From positions 3,038,001 to 3,102,000 of the forward strand of contig OZ271856.1 of NCBI GenBank assembly GCA_965601975.1: a DNA stretch of 64,000 bases. The letters are read 5' to 3'. The notes beneath the pieces were generated by a model. It worked only from the letters and a program-made list of their open reading frames with translations, did not search any database and was not told where the DNA came from. Shown one piece after another: positions 49,221 through 57,431 of this stretch. Position 1 is the first letter of the stretch. The number at the start of each line of letters is the position of its first letter. The stretch is from JANQIO01 sp965601975. GTDB taxonomy: Bacteria; Pseudomonadota; Gammaproteobacteria; Pseudomonadales; Halieaceae. Both the position numbers and the translations under genes were made by a program.

Positions 49221-51632
49221 TTAGGCCTGGCGGCGGGTTCTGGAGGTGGGCTCCGCGGACATGGGGTCATCGGGCCAGGGGTGTTTGGGATAGCGGCCCT
49301 GCAGTTCCTTGCGCACCTCCACCGTGGGCGTTTCCGTGCAGCCGAACATCTCCTGCAGCTTCACCGCCAGCACCGGGGGAGACTGGGTGTAATCGATCTT
49401 CACGTGGGACCCTGACGGCACGGTGAACCGTTCAGGTGCCTTTTCCTCCAGTTCCTTCGGCAGCGGCCAGGGCAGCATGGAGGTGAAAATGCTTTTAAGG
49501 TCCAGCTTCTTGAAATCTTCCAGTTTGTCGATCCCTACCAGGTAGGGCAGCAGCCACTCCTCGAGTCGCGCCATCAGCGCATCGTTGCTGACATCGGGCC
49601 AGGGTTCTCCCAGTTCCCGGTGCAGCATGTTCACCCGCGCCTGCCACTGGTAGTGTTCGTCTTCCCAGGGCAGTACCCCCAGGCCGCGTGCCCACAGCAG
49701 TTCCAGCAGCGCCTGCTGGCGGGCGCGGCTGGGAATGTCTTCCAGCGATTCCCGGGCCAGCACCAGGGCACCGATACGGCGCTGGCGTTCCGCCACGAAG
49801 CGTTCGTTGCGGTCGTCCCACTCGACCCGGTCGGCGGTCTCGATGACTTCCGACAGCAGGCCCATGAACAGCCCGGGATTGAGCGGGGCCGCCAGCCAGA
49901 TACGATCCTGGGCAGCGCCAATCTGGCCGCCCAGCTCCGCCACCGCCAGCCATTCCTGGTTGCATAGCGGGTCGGACGGGTCCAGCGCCGCGGCACGGCC
50001 GTTGGCCAACTGGTAAATATGGCCACGCTCCTGACGGCGCCTGGCAATGCGGTCCGGGTAGGCCTCGGCAATCAGCGCGCCGACATTGGCGTGCTGGGCC
50101 ACGCCCATGGGAACCCCACGGCACATGACCTGGTAATAGGGCACCTGCCGCTGCAGGTGAGTGAGCCAGTATCCCTGGCCCTTCGGACAGGCCGTGCGTT
50201 CCAGCACCATGTCGATGCGCTGCTCGACATCCGCCCCCACTTCCGGGAACGGGTCGCGCTCGCCCATAATGGCGGCCAGGGCGCAGGCCTCGTCTTTCAG
50301 GCCCCACTTGCAGGCCCGCAGCAGCATATGGGCAATGCGCGGGTGGGTCGCCAGCCGCGCCATCTGTTCGCCTTCCTTGGTGGCCACCCAGGCACCGCCG
50401 GAGGAACGGGTAATGGCACCAAACTGTTCCAGCAGTTCCACCGCCTGGGCCCAGGCCCCCGCAGGCGGCAGGTCCAGCCAACCCATGGAAAACACATCGT
50501 CAACGCCCCAGGCAATCAGTTGCAGGGCCATTTGCGACAGGTCCGCCTGCAGCATTTCCGGCGGCGACTGCAGGATCAGCTGGCTGTTCTGTTCTTCACT
50601 CCACAGCCGGTAGCACCTGCCGGGGCCGAGCCTGCCGGCGCGGCCCGCGCGCTGGTCAGCCGAGGCCCGGCTGATACGGCGGGTATAGAGCCGGGTCATG
50701 CCGGTGACCGGGTCGTATTGGGGCGCTCGCTCCAGGCCGGAATCGACCACGACACTGATACCGTCGATGGTGAGGGAGGATTCCGCGACATTGGTCGACA
50801 ATACGACCTTGCGGTCCCCCAGCGGCGCCGGTTCGATGGCCTGCTGCTGGTCGTACAGGGCCTGGGCCCCCGCCAGCGGCCGCACGATCACGCCGGGCAT
50901 GGCCGGCAGCGCCGCCTGCACATCGCGAATTTCCCGTTCGCCGGGCAGGAATACCAGCACGCTGCCGCTCTTCGGGTCTTCGAGGACCTTGGTAATGGTG
51001 GACACCACCGGCTCGACAATAGAGGCGCCGGACTTGCGGCTCTTGCCGTAGTGGATCTCCACCGGGTGCTGGCGGCCCTCTGAGTGCAATACCGGGCCGT
51101 CGATCAACTCTTCGACGCCCACCCCGTCCAGGGTGGCGGACATGACCAGGATGCGCAGCGGGTCTTCCGGGTCGCGGAACAGCTCCCGGGATTGCAGCAG
51201 CAGCGCCAGGCCCACATCGGAGTGCAGGTGGCGCTCGTGGAATTCGTCAAAGATCACCATGGCCACGCCCGGCAGGGTCGGGTCGTCCTGCAGCATGCGG
51301 GTGAGGATGCCCTCGGTGATCACCTCAATATGGGTGTTGGAGGACACCTTGGTGCCGTGGCGAATGCGGTAGCCGACGGTTTCGCCCACGTCTTCCCCCA
51401 CCAGCGCCGCCATGCGCTGGGCAGCCGTGCGCGCCGCCAGCCGCCGGGGTTCGAGCACCAGGATCTTGCGGTACTCGAGCCACGGCGCCGTCAGCATGTG
51501 CAGCGGCACGATGGTCGTCTTGCCGGCACCCGGCGGGGCCTCGAGGACGGCGTCGAGGTGGTCCTCAAACACCGCCGACAGGCGCGGCAGGATCTCGGCT
51601 ATGGGAAGATCAGTTTCCATGGGCTCCAACAT
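49221..51632 (-). CDS. hrpB: ATP-dependent helicase HrpB
   Basis: This protein of about 803 residues is a DEAH-type RNA helicase. Walker A is APPGAGKTTIVPL (about 32-44), the motif II is DEFHER rather than DEAH as usual in HrpB, motif III is LVMSATLDG, and QRAGRAGRLGPGRCYRLW is motif VI. The C-terminal HrpB-specific domain follows. Length is close to the E. coli protein (809). ATG 51632 or the internal ATG at 51620 could be the start. The gene stands alone leftward between a REP array and the LEH gene. Biological role in most bacteria is unclear. Confidence 0.93.
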   Translation of the reverse strand: MLEPMETDLPIAEILPRLSAVFEDHLDAVLEAPPGAGKTTIVPLHMLTAPWLEYRKILVLEPRRLAARTAAQRMAALVGEDVGETVGYRIRHGTKVSSNTHIEVITEGILTRMLQDDPTLPGVAMVIFDEFHERHLHSDVGLALLLQSRELFRDPEDPLRILVMSATLDGVGVEELIDGPVLHSEGRQHPVEIHYGKSRKSGASIVEPVVSTITKVLEDPKSGSVLVFLPGEREIRDVQAALPAMPGVIVRPLAGAQALYDQQQAIEPAPLGDRKVVLSTNVAESSLTIDGISVVVDSGLERAPQYDPVTGMTRLYTRRISRASADQRAGRAGRLGPGRCYRLWSEEQNSQLILQSPPEMLQADLSQMALQLIAWGVDDVFSMGWLDLPPAGAWAQAVELLEQFGAITRSSGGAWVATKEGEQMARLATHPRIAHMLLRACKWGLKDEACALAAIMGERDPFPEVGADVEQRIDMVLERTACPKGQGYWLTHLQRQVPYYQVMCRGVPMGVAQHANVGALIAEAYPDRIARRRQERGHIYQLANGRAAALDPSDPLCNQEWLAVAELGGQIGAAQDRIWLAAPLNPGLFMGLLSEVIETADRVEWDDRNERFVAERQRRIGALVLARESLEDIPSRARQQALLELLWARGLGVLPWEDEHYQWQARVNMLHRELGEPWPDVSNDALMARLEEWLLPYLVGIDKLEDFKKLDLKSIFTSMLPWPLPKELEEKAPERFTVPSGSHVKIDYTQSPPVLAVKLQEMFGCTETPTVEVRKELQGRYPKHPWPDDPMSAEPTSRTRRQA

Positions 51633-51753
51633 AACCCATCGTCAAGGGACGCAACACGTCGAGTCTGCCACAGTGAGACGTTCTTAACACTATCGGGCCC
51701 CTGAAACCCGCATGACTGCTACACTTCGGGCAAAACGAGAAGGGTTTCACACC

Positions 51754-52137
51754 ATGAGCAACTACGACACCATTACCGCCTTTTGCGACTGCTGGGCCAC
51801 CCGCAATGTGGATTCCATCATGGATTTCTTCGCCGAAGACGCCATTTACCACAATATTCCCATGGATCCGGCCAATGTGGGCAAGGAGCAGATACGCGGC
51901 GTGATCGAGATGTTCATGACCGACCCGGACCAGGTGAATTTCGAGGTGCACCACCAGGCCGAGACCCGGGACGGGCTGGTGCTGAATGAGCGCTCGGACC
52001 GCTTCCAGATCGGGAATCACACCATCACCCTGCGGGTCATGGGCATTTTCGAGCTGGCGGACGGCAAGATCACCCACTGGCGCGACTATTTCGACATGAA
52101 CCAGTACATGAGCCAGCTTCCGCAAAAGGAGGGCTGA
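51754..52137 (+). CDS. Limonene-1,2-epoxide hydrolase-like protein
   Basis: This protein of about 127 residues has the SnoaL-like LEH fold. The catalytic Arg-Asp pair is seen in NERSDRF and the second Asp in THWRDYFDMNQY, matching the Asp-Arg-Asp triad of limonene epoxide hydrolase. VDSIMDFFAEDAIYHNIPM is the conserved N-terminal helix. Start ATG 51754 has AAGGG upstream. It is one base upstream of the sulfotransferase gene, whose SD (AAGGAGGG) lies inside its 3' end. The two are co-translated. Confidence 0.82.
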   Translation: MSNYDTITAFCDCWATRNVDSIMDFFAEDAIYHNIPMDPANVGKEQIRGVIEMFMTDPDQVNFEVHHQAETRDGLVLNERSDRFQIGNHTITLRVMGIFELADGKITHWRDYFDMNQYMSQLPQKEG

Positions 52138-52138
52138 T

Positions 52139-52792
52139 ATGGCCCTCAAAGTCATCGGCGCCGGCTTCGGCCGCACCGGCACCTGGAGCCTGAAAGTGGC
52201 CCTGGAGCAGATCGGTTTCGGCCCCTGCTACCACATGGTGGAGTGCTTTCCCCGGGGCGACACCCACTTCCGGCTGTGGGAGGAAGCCCGCCGCGGCAAC
52301 CCGGCCTGGGACGCCATCTTCCAGGGCTTCCAGGCGACGGTGGACTTTCCCGCCGCCACCAGCTGGCGAGAGCTGGCCGCCTACTACCCGGATGCGAAGG
52401 TGATTCTCGGGGTGCGCGACGCCGAAAAGTGGTTCGACTCGACCCAGGCCACGATCTTCCAGCCCACGTGGATCGAGTGGCTGGCCACCTCTGAGGCGGC
52501 GGGCTTCATGGACGCCACCATCAACGGCTACTTCGACGGCAGGATGCACGACCGCGAGCACCTGCTCTACTGCTTTGAACAGCATATCGCCGACGTGCAG
52601 GCCAACATCCCCGAGGAGCGCCTGCTGACCTTCGAGCCGAAGGACGGCTGGCAGCCGCTCTGCGACTTCCTCGGCGTACCGGTGCCTGAGGGCGACTTCC
52701 CTCACGTCAATGACACCGAGTCGACCCAGGGCCTGATTCAAGACCTGATGGAGCGGGGGTTTTCCGAGGTATTCGAGTGGCAGGACGACTAG
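52139..52792 (+). CDS. Sulfotransferase-family protein
   Basis: This 217-residue protein starts KVIGAGFGRTGTWSLKVAL, the PAPS 5'-phosphosulfate-binding loop of the sulfotransferase_4 family. GFGPCYHMVECF and VILGVRDAEKWFDST hold the second cofactor site, and LLTFEPKDGWQPLCDFLG is the family C-terminus. It would transfer sulfate to a hydroxyl group. The gene is coupled to the epoxide hydrolase-like gene upstream, so a hydrolysed epoxide (diol) could be its substrate; that link is inference. Confidence 0.85.
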   Translation: MALKVIGAGFGRTGTWSLKVALEQIGFGPCYHMVECFPRGDTHFRLWEEARRGNPAWDAIFQGFQATVDFPAATSWRELAAYYPDAKVILGVRDAEKWFDSTQATIFQPTWIEWLATSEAAGFMDATINGYFDGRMHDREHLLYCFEQHIADVQANIPEERLLTFEPKDGWQPLCDFLGVPVPEGDFPHVNDTESTQGLIQDLMERGFSEVFEWQDD

Positions 52793-52859
52793 CCTTTCAT
52801 TTGAGACAATCAGCCCCCATATCCGTAATCATGATGTTGCAATGATTCGGGAATAATCC

Positions 52860-53612
52860 ATGAGTAGCACCGCCGACCTGTTCACCTCCACCCTCGCCTC
52901 CGGCCTGCGCGGCTGGCAGGGCATTCGCGCCCGCGCCGGCAGCGGCAAGCCGGCGCAGCTGCTGAAGCTGTACGAATTCGAAAACTGCCCCTACTGCCGG
53001 CTGGTGCGGGAAGTGCTGACCGAGCTGGACCTGGACGCCGAGGTCTACCCCTGCCCCAAGGGCGGTGAGCGTTTCCGGCCGTTTGTGATCGAGCATGGCG
53101 GCAAGGCGCAGTTTCCGTTCCTGATCGACCCCAATACCGGGGCAGAGATGTATGAAAGCATGGAGATTGTCCGCTACCTGTACGACGAGTACGGTGGCGG
53201 CAGGCTGCCACTGAAGTGGCGCATTGGTACCGCACAGAAAATCTCCTCCAGCCTGGCCAGCGTCGCCCGCATTACCCGCGGCACCCACGCCCTGAAGTCA
53301 CAGCCACCCGAAGTGCTGCTGGAGCTGTACAGCTTCGAGGGCAGCCCCTTCGCCCGGCCCGTTCGGGAGCTGCTGTGCCAGATGGAAATCCCCTACATCC
53401 TCCGCAGCTGCGGTCGCAGCGAGGCCGGCGAGTGGCTGCCGCCGAAACTGCGCGATGCGCTCGGTATCGAACCCGACAGCCAGCTGCCCAACCGCATTGC
53501 GCTGTTGGAGAAAGAAGGCCGCCAGGGAATCCCCTACCTCTATGACCCGAACACCGGGACAGGGATGTTCGAGTCCGATGACATCATGGACTACCTGAGG
53601 GACACCTATTAG
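52860..53612 (+). CDS. Tandem thioredoxin-fold (double GST N-terminal domain) protein
   Basis: This 250-residue protein has two GST-N/glutaredoxin-like domains in a row, with no C-terminal GST helical domain. Domain 1 (about 33-110) has LYEFENCPYCRLVREVL, with a CPYC redox site, and a cis-proline at FPFLIDPNTG. Domain 2 (about 153-250) has LYSFEGSPFARPVRELL, where CPYC is replaced by SPFA, and IPYLYDPNTGTGMFES. The same DPNTG turn in both halves shows an internal duplication. Similar tandem proteins occur in plants and cyanobacteria. A role in glutathione or thiol reduction is likely. Confidence 0.85.
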   Translation: MSSTADLFTSTLASGLRGWQGIRARAGSGKPAQLLKLYEFENCPYCRLVREVLTELDLDAEVYPCPKGGERFRPFVIEHGGKAQFPFLIDPNTGAEMYESMEIVRYLYDEYGGGRLPLKWRIGTAQKISSSLASVARITRGTHALKSQPPEVLLELYSFEGSPFARPVRELLCQMEIPYILRSCGRSEAGEWLPPKLRDALGIEPDSQLPNRIALLEKEGRQGIPYLYDPNTGTGMFESDDIMDYLRDTY

Positions 53613-53640
53613 CAGCAGTATCGACAAAACCTATGAGGAG

Positions 53641-55308
53641 GTGCTGGCTGAATTTCAGCTGCGGCGCAAGGCTTCGACCGTGCAGTCCGCGCAGCGCATC
53701 TTTGCCATCGGGGCCGTCGCGTTTCTTCCTTTCATGCTTCCCGGCTGGCTCGCCGGCGAGGTCCAGCTGTGGTTTACCCTGGAATGGCTGGCGGTGGCGC
53801 TGGGCGCCGTGGCCATGTGGGTCCTGCCGAGCAATCGCCCGGAACTGGGCGCGCGAGCCCTGCTGACGGCCTACGGCCTGGTCGCCTTCTTCGCCATGCT
53901 GCAATTCGGGCCCAATATGGGTGTCGGCGTGATCAGCTTCAGCTGGCTGATGATGATGGCGGCACTGCAGGACTATCGCTGGCTGGGCGTCGGTGTGTTC
54001 ATGGGCACCTACGTGGGCGCGGGCATTCTCGACCTGGCGGGGGTGATTGGCGACAGCTGGTACGTGGAGATGACCGTGCTGGACTGGGTGCGCTCTGCCT
54101 CGCTGATCTGCGTGGTGGCGATCGGCGCGGTGATTGCCATGGGCCGCATCAAACGCGAACTGGGCGAAGCCTGGCAGCGCGAGGCCACCGCCGTGGCCGA
54201 GCGCATTGAAACCGAGCGTGCCCTGATGCAGTCGCAGCGCCTGGAAGCCATTGGCAAGCTGGCTGGCGGCGTGGCCCACGATTTCAACAATTCCCTGTCG
54301 GTGCTGGTGGGCGGCATCGAGTCGCTGCACAAGCTGGATGACAAGACCGAGCGCGACGATACGCTGAAGCATATGGAGCAGGCCGCCCGCGGCGCGGTGG
54401 CCACCACCCGGCAGCTGTTGTCGCTGTCCAGCCAGGGCTCGGAGCCCGGCAAACCCGGTAACCCGCGCCAGGCACTGGAGGCCCTGGTGCCCAACCTGGA
54501 GCGGCTGTTCCCGGAAACCATCGAGATACGCGCCTCGTTTGAAGACACGCCCTACGTCCCCCTGTCCAGCGGCGCCCTCGAACAAACCGTTCTCAACCTG
54601 TGCCTGAACGCCCGCGATGCCATGCCCCACGGCGGTGTGATGCATATCAGCTGCAAGCTGATGCGGGACACTGTCCAGATCTGCGTGAGCGACACCGGTA
54701 GCGGCATGGACGCCGAGACTCGCTCCCGGGCACTGACCGAGTTCTTCACCACCAAACAGGCAGGTACCGGCCTGGGTCTGTCTATGGTGCAGCGCACCGT
54801 GGAGCACGCTGGCGGCCGTGTGGAGATCGATTCCGAACCCGGCAGCGGTACCACCTGCCGCCTGTTACTGCCCATGATTGCCACACCCGAGGAACTCGAG
54901 CATAAACCGGCGAACCTCGAACCCGTTCCCCCCGGCCAGCACGTGCTGCTGATCGAGGACAACCTCAGCGTGCTGACCCTGTTCGAAAAGATGCTGGGCC
55001 TGCAGGGCTACCAGGTGACCAGCGCCGTCACCGTGTCTGACGCGCTGGCCCGCATTGCCGAGACCGACTTCGACGTGCTCGTCACCGACGCAGTGCTACC
55101 CGACGGCGAACCGGGCCAGGCCGTGAAAGCCTTCCGCGAAAAGGGCTGGAAACCGGTGCTGGTGGTGTCGGGCTACATCGACAGCGAAGACCTGGTGCAA
55201 GACCTGTCCCACGGCGACTACCGCTTCCTGCAGAAGCCATTCACCAACGAACAGCTGGAAACCGCCATGATGGAACTGCGCGAAGACGCAGTAGAGCGGC
55301 TCTTCTAA
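53641..55308 (+). CDS. Hybrid histidine kinase with C-terminal receiver
   Basis: This protein of 555 residues has about five transmembrane helices (about 20-165), a histidine-kinase core with phospho-accepting His213 in GGVAHDFNNSL, ATP-binding NLCLNARDAMPHGG, DTGSGMD and GTGLGLSM, and a receiver domain with acidic LLIEDN and phospho-acceptor Asp483 (VLVTDAVLPDG). The start is uncertain: GTG 53641 has GAGGAG directly against it, and an ATT at 53608 is the only other in-frame option before a stop. No output domain follows. It overlaps nothing but starts 28 bp after the GST gene. Confidence 0.88.
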   Translation: MLAEFQLRRKASTVQSAQRIFAIGAVAFLPFMLPGWLAGEVQLWFTLEWLAVALGAVAMWVLPSNRPELGARALLTAYGLVAFFAMLQFGPNMGVGVISFSWLMMMAALQDYRWLGVGVFMGTYVGAGILDLAGVIGDSWYVEMTVLDWVRSASLICVVAIGAVIAMGRIKRELGEAWQREATAVAERIETERALMQSQRLEAIGKLAGGVAHDFNNSLSVLVGGIESLHKLDDKTERDDTLKHMEQAARGAVATTRQLLSLSSQGSEPGKPGNPRQALEALVPNLERLFPETIEIRASFEDTPYVPLSSGALEQTVLNLCLNARDAMPHGGVMHISCKLMRDTVQICVSDTGSGMDAETRSRALTEFFTTKQAGTGLGLSMVQRTVEHAGGRVEIDSEPGSGTTCRLLLPMIATPEELEHKPANLEPVPPGQHVLLIEDNLSVLTLFEKMLGLQGYQVTSAVTVSDALARIAETDFDVLVTDAVLPDGEPGQAVKAFREKGWKPVLVVSGYIDSEDLVQDLSHGDYRFLQKPFTNEQLETAMMELREDAVERLF

Positions 55309-55344
55309 AACCCCGCACGTTCGCGAGACCCGCCACACCTGCGC

Positions 55345-55880
55345 ACCCCCGCCATTCCCGCGCACCCCCGTCATTCCCGCGAGCCCCCGTCATTCCCGCG
55401 AACCCCGTCATTCCCGCGAACCCCCGTCATTCCCGCGAACCCCCGTCATTCCCGCGAACCCCCGTCATTCCCGCGAACCCCCGTCATTCCCGCGAACCCC
55501 CGTCATTCCCGCGAGCCCCCGTCATTCCCGCGAACCCCCGTCATTCCCGCGAACCCCCGTCATTCCCGCGAGCCCCCGTCATTCCCGCGAAGGCGGGAAC
55601 CCATGGTCGTAGACCTCCCAAAGATGGACCCGGGGGGGCGGGAACCCATGGTCGTAGACCTCCCAAAGATGGACCCCCGCCTTCGCGGGGGTGACGGCCT
55701 TACGCGGGTGACGGCCTTACGCGGGTGACGGCCTCGCGCGGGTGACGGCCTCGCGGCGATGACGGCCTCGCGGCGATGACGGCCTCGCGGCGATGACGGA
55801 TTGTTCGTCATTCCCGCGAAGGCGGGAATCCATGGTCGTAGACCTCCCAAAGGTGGGCCCCCGCTTTCGCGGGGGTGACG
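55345..55880. repeat. REP array 4 with 13 tandem copies of a half-palindrome
   Basis: From about 55350 to 55590 the unit GTCATTCCCGCGAACCCCC (19 bp, one arm of the palindrome) is repeated 13 times, the last followed by a full palindrome. Then come two copies of a GGTCGTAGACCTCCCAAAG linker variant and 17-bp repeats of GTGACGGCCTTACGCGG type, followed by two complete palindromes up to the KAPK gene. The plus-strand frames over this stretch are repeat artefacts. Confidence 0.9.
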
Positions 55881-55885
55881 GAATA

Positions 55886-56152
55886 CTATCGGGACTTCTT
55901 GGTTTTTGGGGCCTTTTTAGCCTTTGGCGCCTTTTTAGCCATGGGCGCTTTCGGAGCCTTCTTCGCCTTCGGAGCCTTCTTCGCCTTCGGAGCTTTCTTT
56001 GCCTTGGGCGCCTTCGGGGCCTTCTTCGCCTTCGGAGCCTTCTTCGCCTTCGGAGCCTTCTTCGCCTTCGGAGCTTTCTTCGCCTTGGGCGCTTTCGGTG
56101 CCTTCTTTGCCTTCGGGGCCTTAGGTGATTTCGGTGCCTTGGGTGGAGCCAT
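55886..56152 (-). CDS. KAPK-repeat, histone-H1-like basic protein
   Basis: This protein of 88 residues is made almost entirely of KAPK and KKAPKA repeats (for example PKAKKAPKAKKAPKAKKA), with no hydrophobic core. The start ATG 56152 has AGGAGGG 7 bases upstream, the best ribosome site in this part of the window, which is strong evidence that this strand is the coding one. It is of the size and composition of bacterial histone-like proteins and AlgP tails, so nucleoid or polyanion binding is likely by inference. The other strand is also open over the same span but has no ribosome site. Confidence 0.75.
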   Translation of the reverse strand: MAPPKAPKSPKAPKAKKAPKAPKAKKAPKAKKAPKAKKAPKAKKAPKAPKAKKAPKAKKAPKAKKAPKAPMAKKAPKAKKAPKTKKSR

Positions 56153-56186
56153 AATCAAACCCTCCTACACATGCTTCAACCGGTGA

Positions 56187-56621
56187 CTACTCCTGCCTGG
56201 CGGGATCGCAGAAGTTTGCATCCCCCGCCAACTTGCAACTGAATCCGTCCGCCAGCGTCTTGGCGGCGCCGCCCGTGGCAAAGAACGTGCCCAGCCCCAC
56301 GTTGCCCTGGGTGGTATCGGTTTTGACATCGAATTGTCCCAGTACGGAGAAGGCGTCCTCGAACTGCCCCGGCGCTGCGGCAGAGCCGATCTGCGCAGAC
56401 TGACCGGGCGAGGTCTCAACAGTCACCGGTACGATCGCGATATTGCGGCTCTTGTATCCCAGGGTGAAGTCCGCGCCCTGTTCGCTGGCGCCCCCGGCAA
56501 TCGAGATGCCCAGCGTATTCGACTGGCCAAACACCAACGGCGTGTGCTGGTTGCTCGCGCAGCCGGCCATCAGCACCAGCACTGCCGGCAGCGTAAATCT
56601 CACTGTCTCTGTAAATCTCAT
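56187..56621 (-). CDS. Uncharacterised small lipoprotein
   Basis: This 144-residue protein has a lipoprotein signal ending LVLMAGCAS. The mature part is rich in Gly, Thr and Ser and in beta-strand patterns (TLGISIAGGASEQGADFTLGY, KSRNIAIVPVTV) and ends with a KLAGDANFC cysteine segment. No family is recognised. It is upstream of the KAPK gene on the same strand and follows the second small lipoprotein gene, which starts 411 bases earlier on that strand. The three may form one unit. Confidence 0.6.
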   Translation of the reverse strand: MRFTETVRFTLPAVLVLMAGCASNQHTPLVFGQSNTLGISIAGGASEQGADFTLGYKSRNIAIVPVTVETSPGQSAQIGSAAAPGQFEDAFSVLGQFDVKTDTTQGNVGLGTFFATGGAAKTLADGFSCKLAGDANFCDPARQE

Positions 56622-56645
56622 GTGTCGTTCCTCTCAATTCACTCT

Positions 56646-57032
56646 TTACTCGACAATACAAACGCCCTCGATAGCCGCCAGCTCCTGGGAGAGCCGCTCG
56701 AGGTCAACACTGGAATCCGGCCAGACCACCATCGCGCAGCCGCCATCCGACAGGGCGACGGACTGGTTGGTATAGCCGACGGCATGCCCCATCGGCCCGG
56801 GCACATAGCCCACGCCCCGGACCTTGACCACTACCAGGCCGGGATCATCGGGCAGCCGCACCGAGGCAAAACCAAAGCGACGCTCGATGCGAACGGCATC
56901 CGCGCCTTCCGTCACTTCAATGGTGGTACACCCACCACTCAGGATGAGCAGGGGGAACAGCACAAGTAGCCGGGCTATCCAGGGAGTGGCCTTGTAATGT
57001 GTGTTCGAAACACCAGCAGAGGATTGCGCCAT
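56646..57032 (-). CDS. Uncharacterised small lipoprotein
   Basis: This protein of about 128 residues has an N-terminal signal with a lipobox ending LILSGGC. The mature part (VRIERRFGFASVRLPDDPG, GYTNQSVALSDGGCAMVVW) has a short beta-rich domain and three further cysteines, two of which could pair. I start at ATG 57032, with GAGG 9 bases upstream; upstream extension runs into a REP array. It lies 24 bp before the first small lipoprotein gene on the same strand and the pair is probably co-transcribed. Function unknown. Confidence 0.6.
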   Translation of the reverse strand: MAQSSAGVSNTHYKATPWIARLLVLFPLLILSGGCTTIEVTEGADAVRIERRFGFASVRLPDDPGLVVVKVRGVGYVPGPMGHAVGYTNQSVALSDGGCAMVVWPDSSVDLERLSQELAAIEGVCIVE

Positions 57033-57149
57033 GCCAGCTTGCCTCGGGATAGGTAACCAGTCATAGCTTAGACCGGCTGGGCGTGTTGCCAATGCGACTG
57101 ACGGACTAGAACGTCTGTCCAAAAAAATCAGCGCGCGCGGCGGAAAGTA

Positions 57150-57431
57150 TGGGCCCCCGCTTTCGCGGGGGTGACGGAATTTGCGGGGGCGACGGCATTC
57201 GCGGGGGTGACGGAATTCGCGGGGGTGACGGAATTTGCGGGGGCGACGGCATTCGCGGGGGTGACGGAATTCGCGGGGGTGACGGAATTCGCGGGGGTGA
57301 CGGAATTCGCGGGGGTGACGGAATTCGCGGGGGTGACGGCATTCGCGGGGGTGACGGCCTTGCGGGGGTGACGGCATTCTCGGGGGTGACGGGGTGCCTA
57401 CCGTCATTCCCGCGAAGGCGGGAATCCATCC
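57150..57431. repeat. REP array 5 with 13 tandem copies of an 18-bp half-palindrome
   Basis: The unit GCGGGGGTGACGGAATTC recurs about 13 times between 57165 and 57392. ATTC alternates with ATTT and GGTGACG with GGCGACG, so it is a degenerate tandem array. A complete palindrome closes the array next to the stop of the vWA gene. Amino acid repeats read from either strand here (for example PSPPR) are artefacts. Confidence 0.9.

Noticed and set aside
48809..49270. N-terminal extension of the cupin into a 279-residue protein
   Set aside because: The extra residues come from REP repeats, and a clean signal peptide and AAGGAG site occur at 48808.
55350..55590. CRISPR array, suggested by many short regular repeats
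   Set aside because: The repeats are contiguous with no spacers of 25-40 bp, are only 17-19 bp long and match one arm of the REP palindrome. No cas genes are present.
55875..56186. Plus-strand open frame of Ala/Phe repeats over the KAPK gene
   Set aside because: It is the complement of the KAPK repeats, lacks a ribosome site and has no plausible protein composition. The minus strand has AGGAGGG before its ATG.
57106..57429. Proline/serine/arginine repeat protein (PSPPR units)
   Set aside because: It is read entirely from the 18-bp REP-arm tandem array with no ribosome site; the period of 18 is a multiple of three and keeps the frame open by chance.
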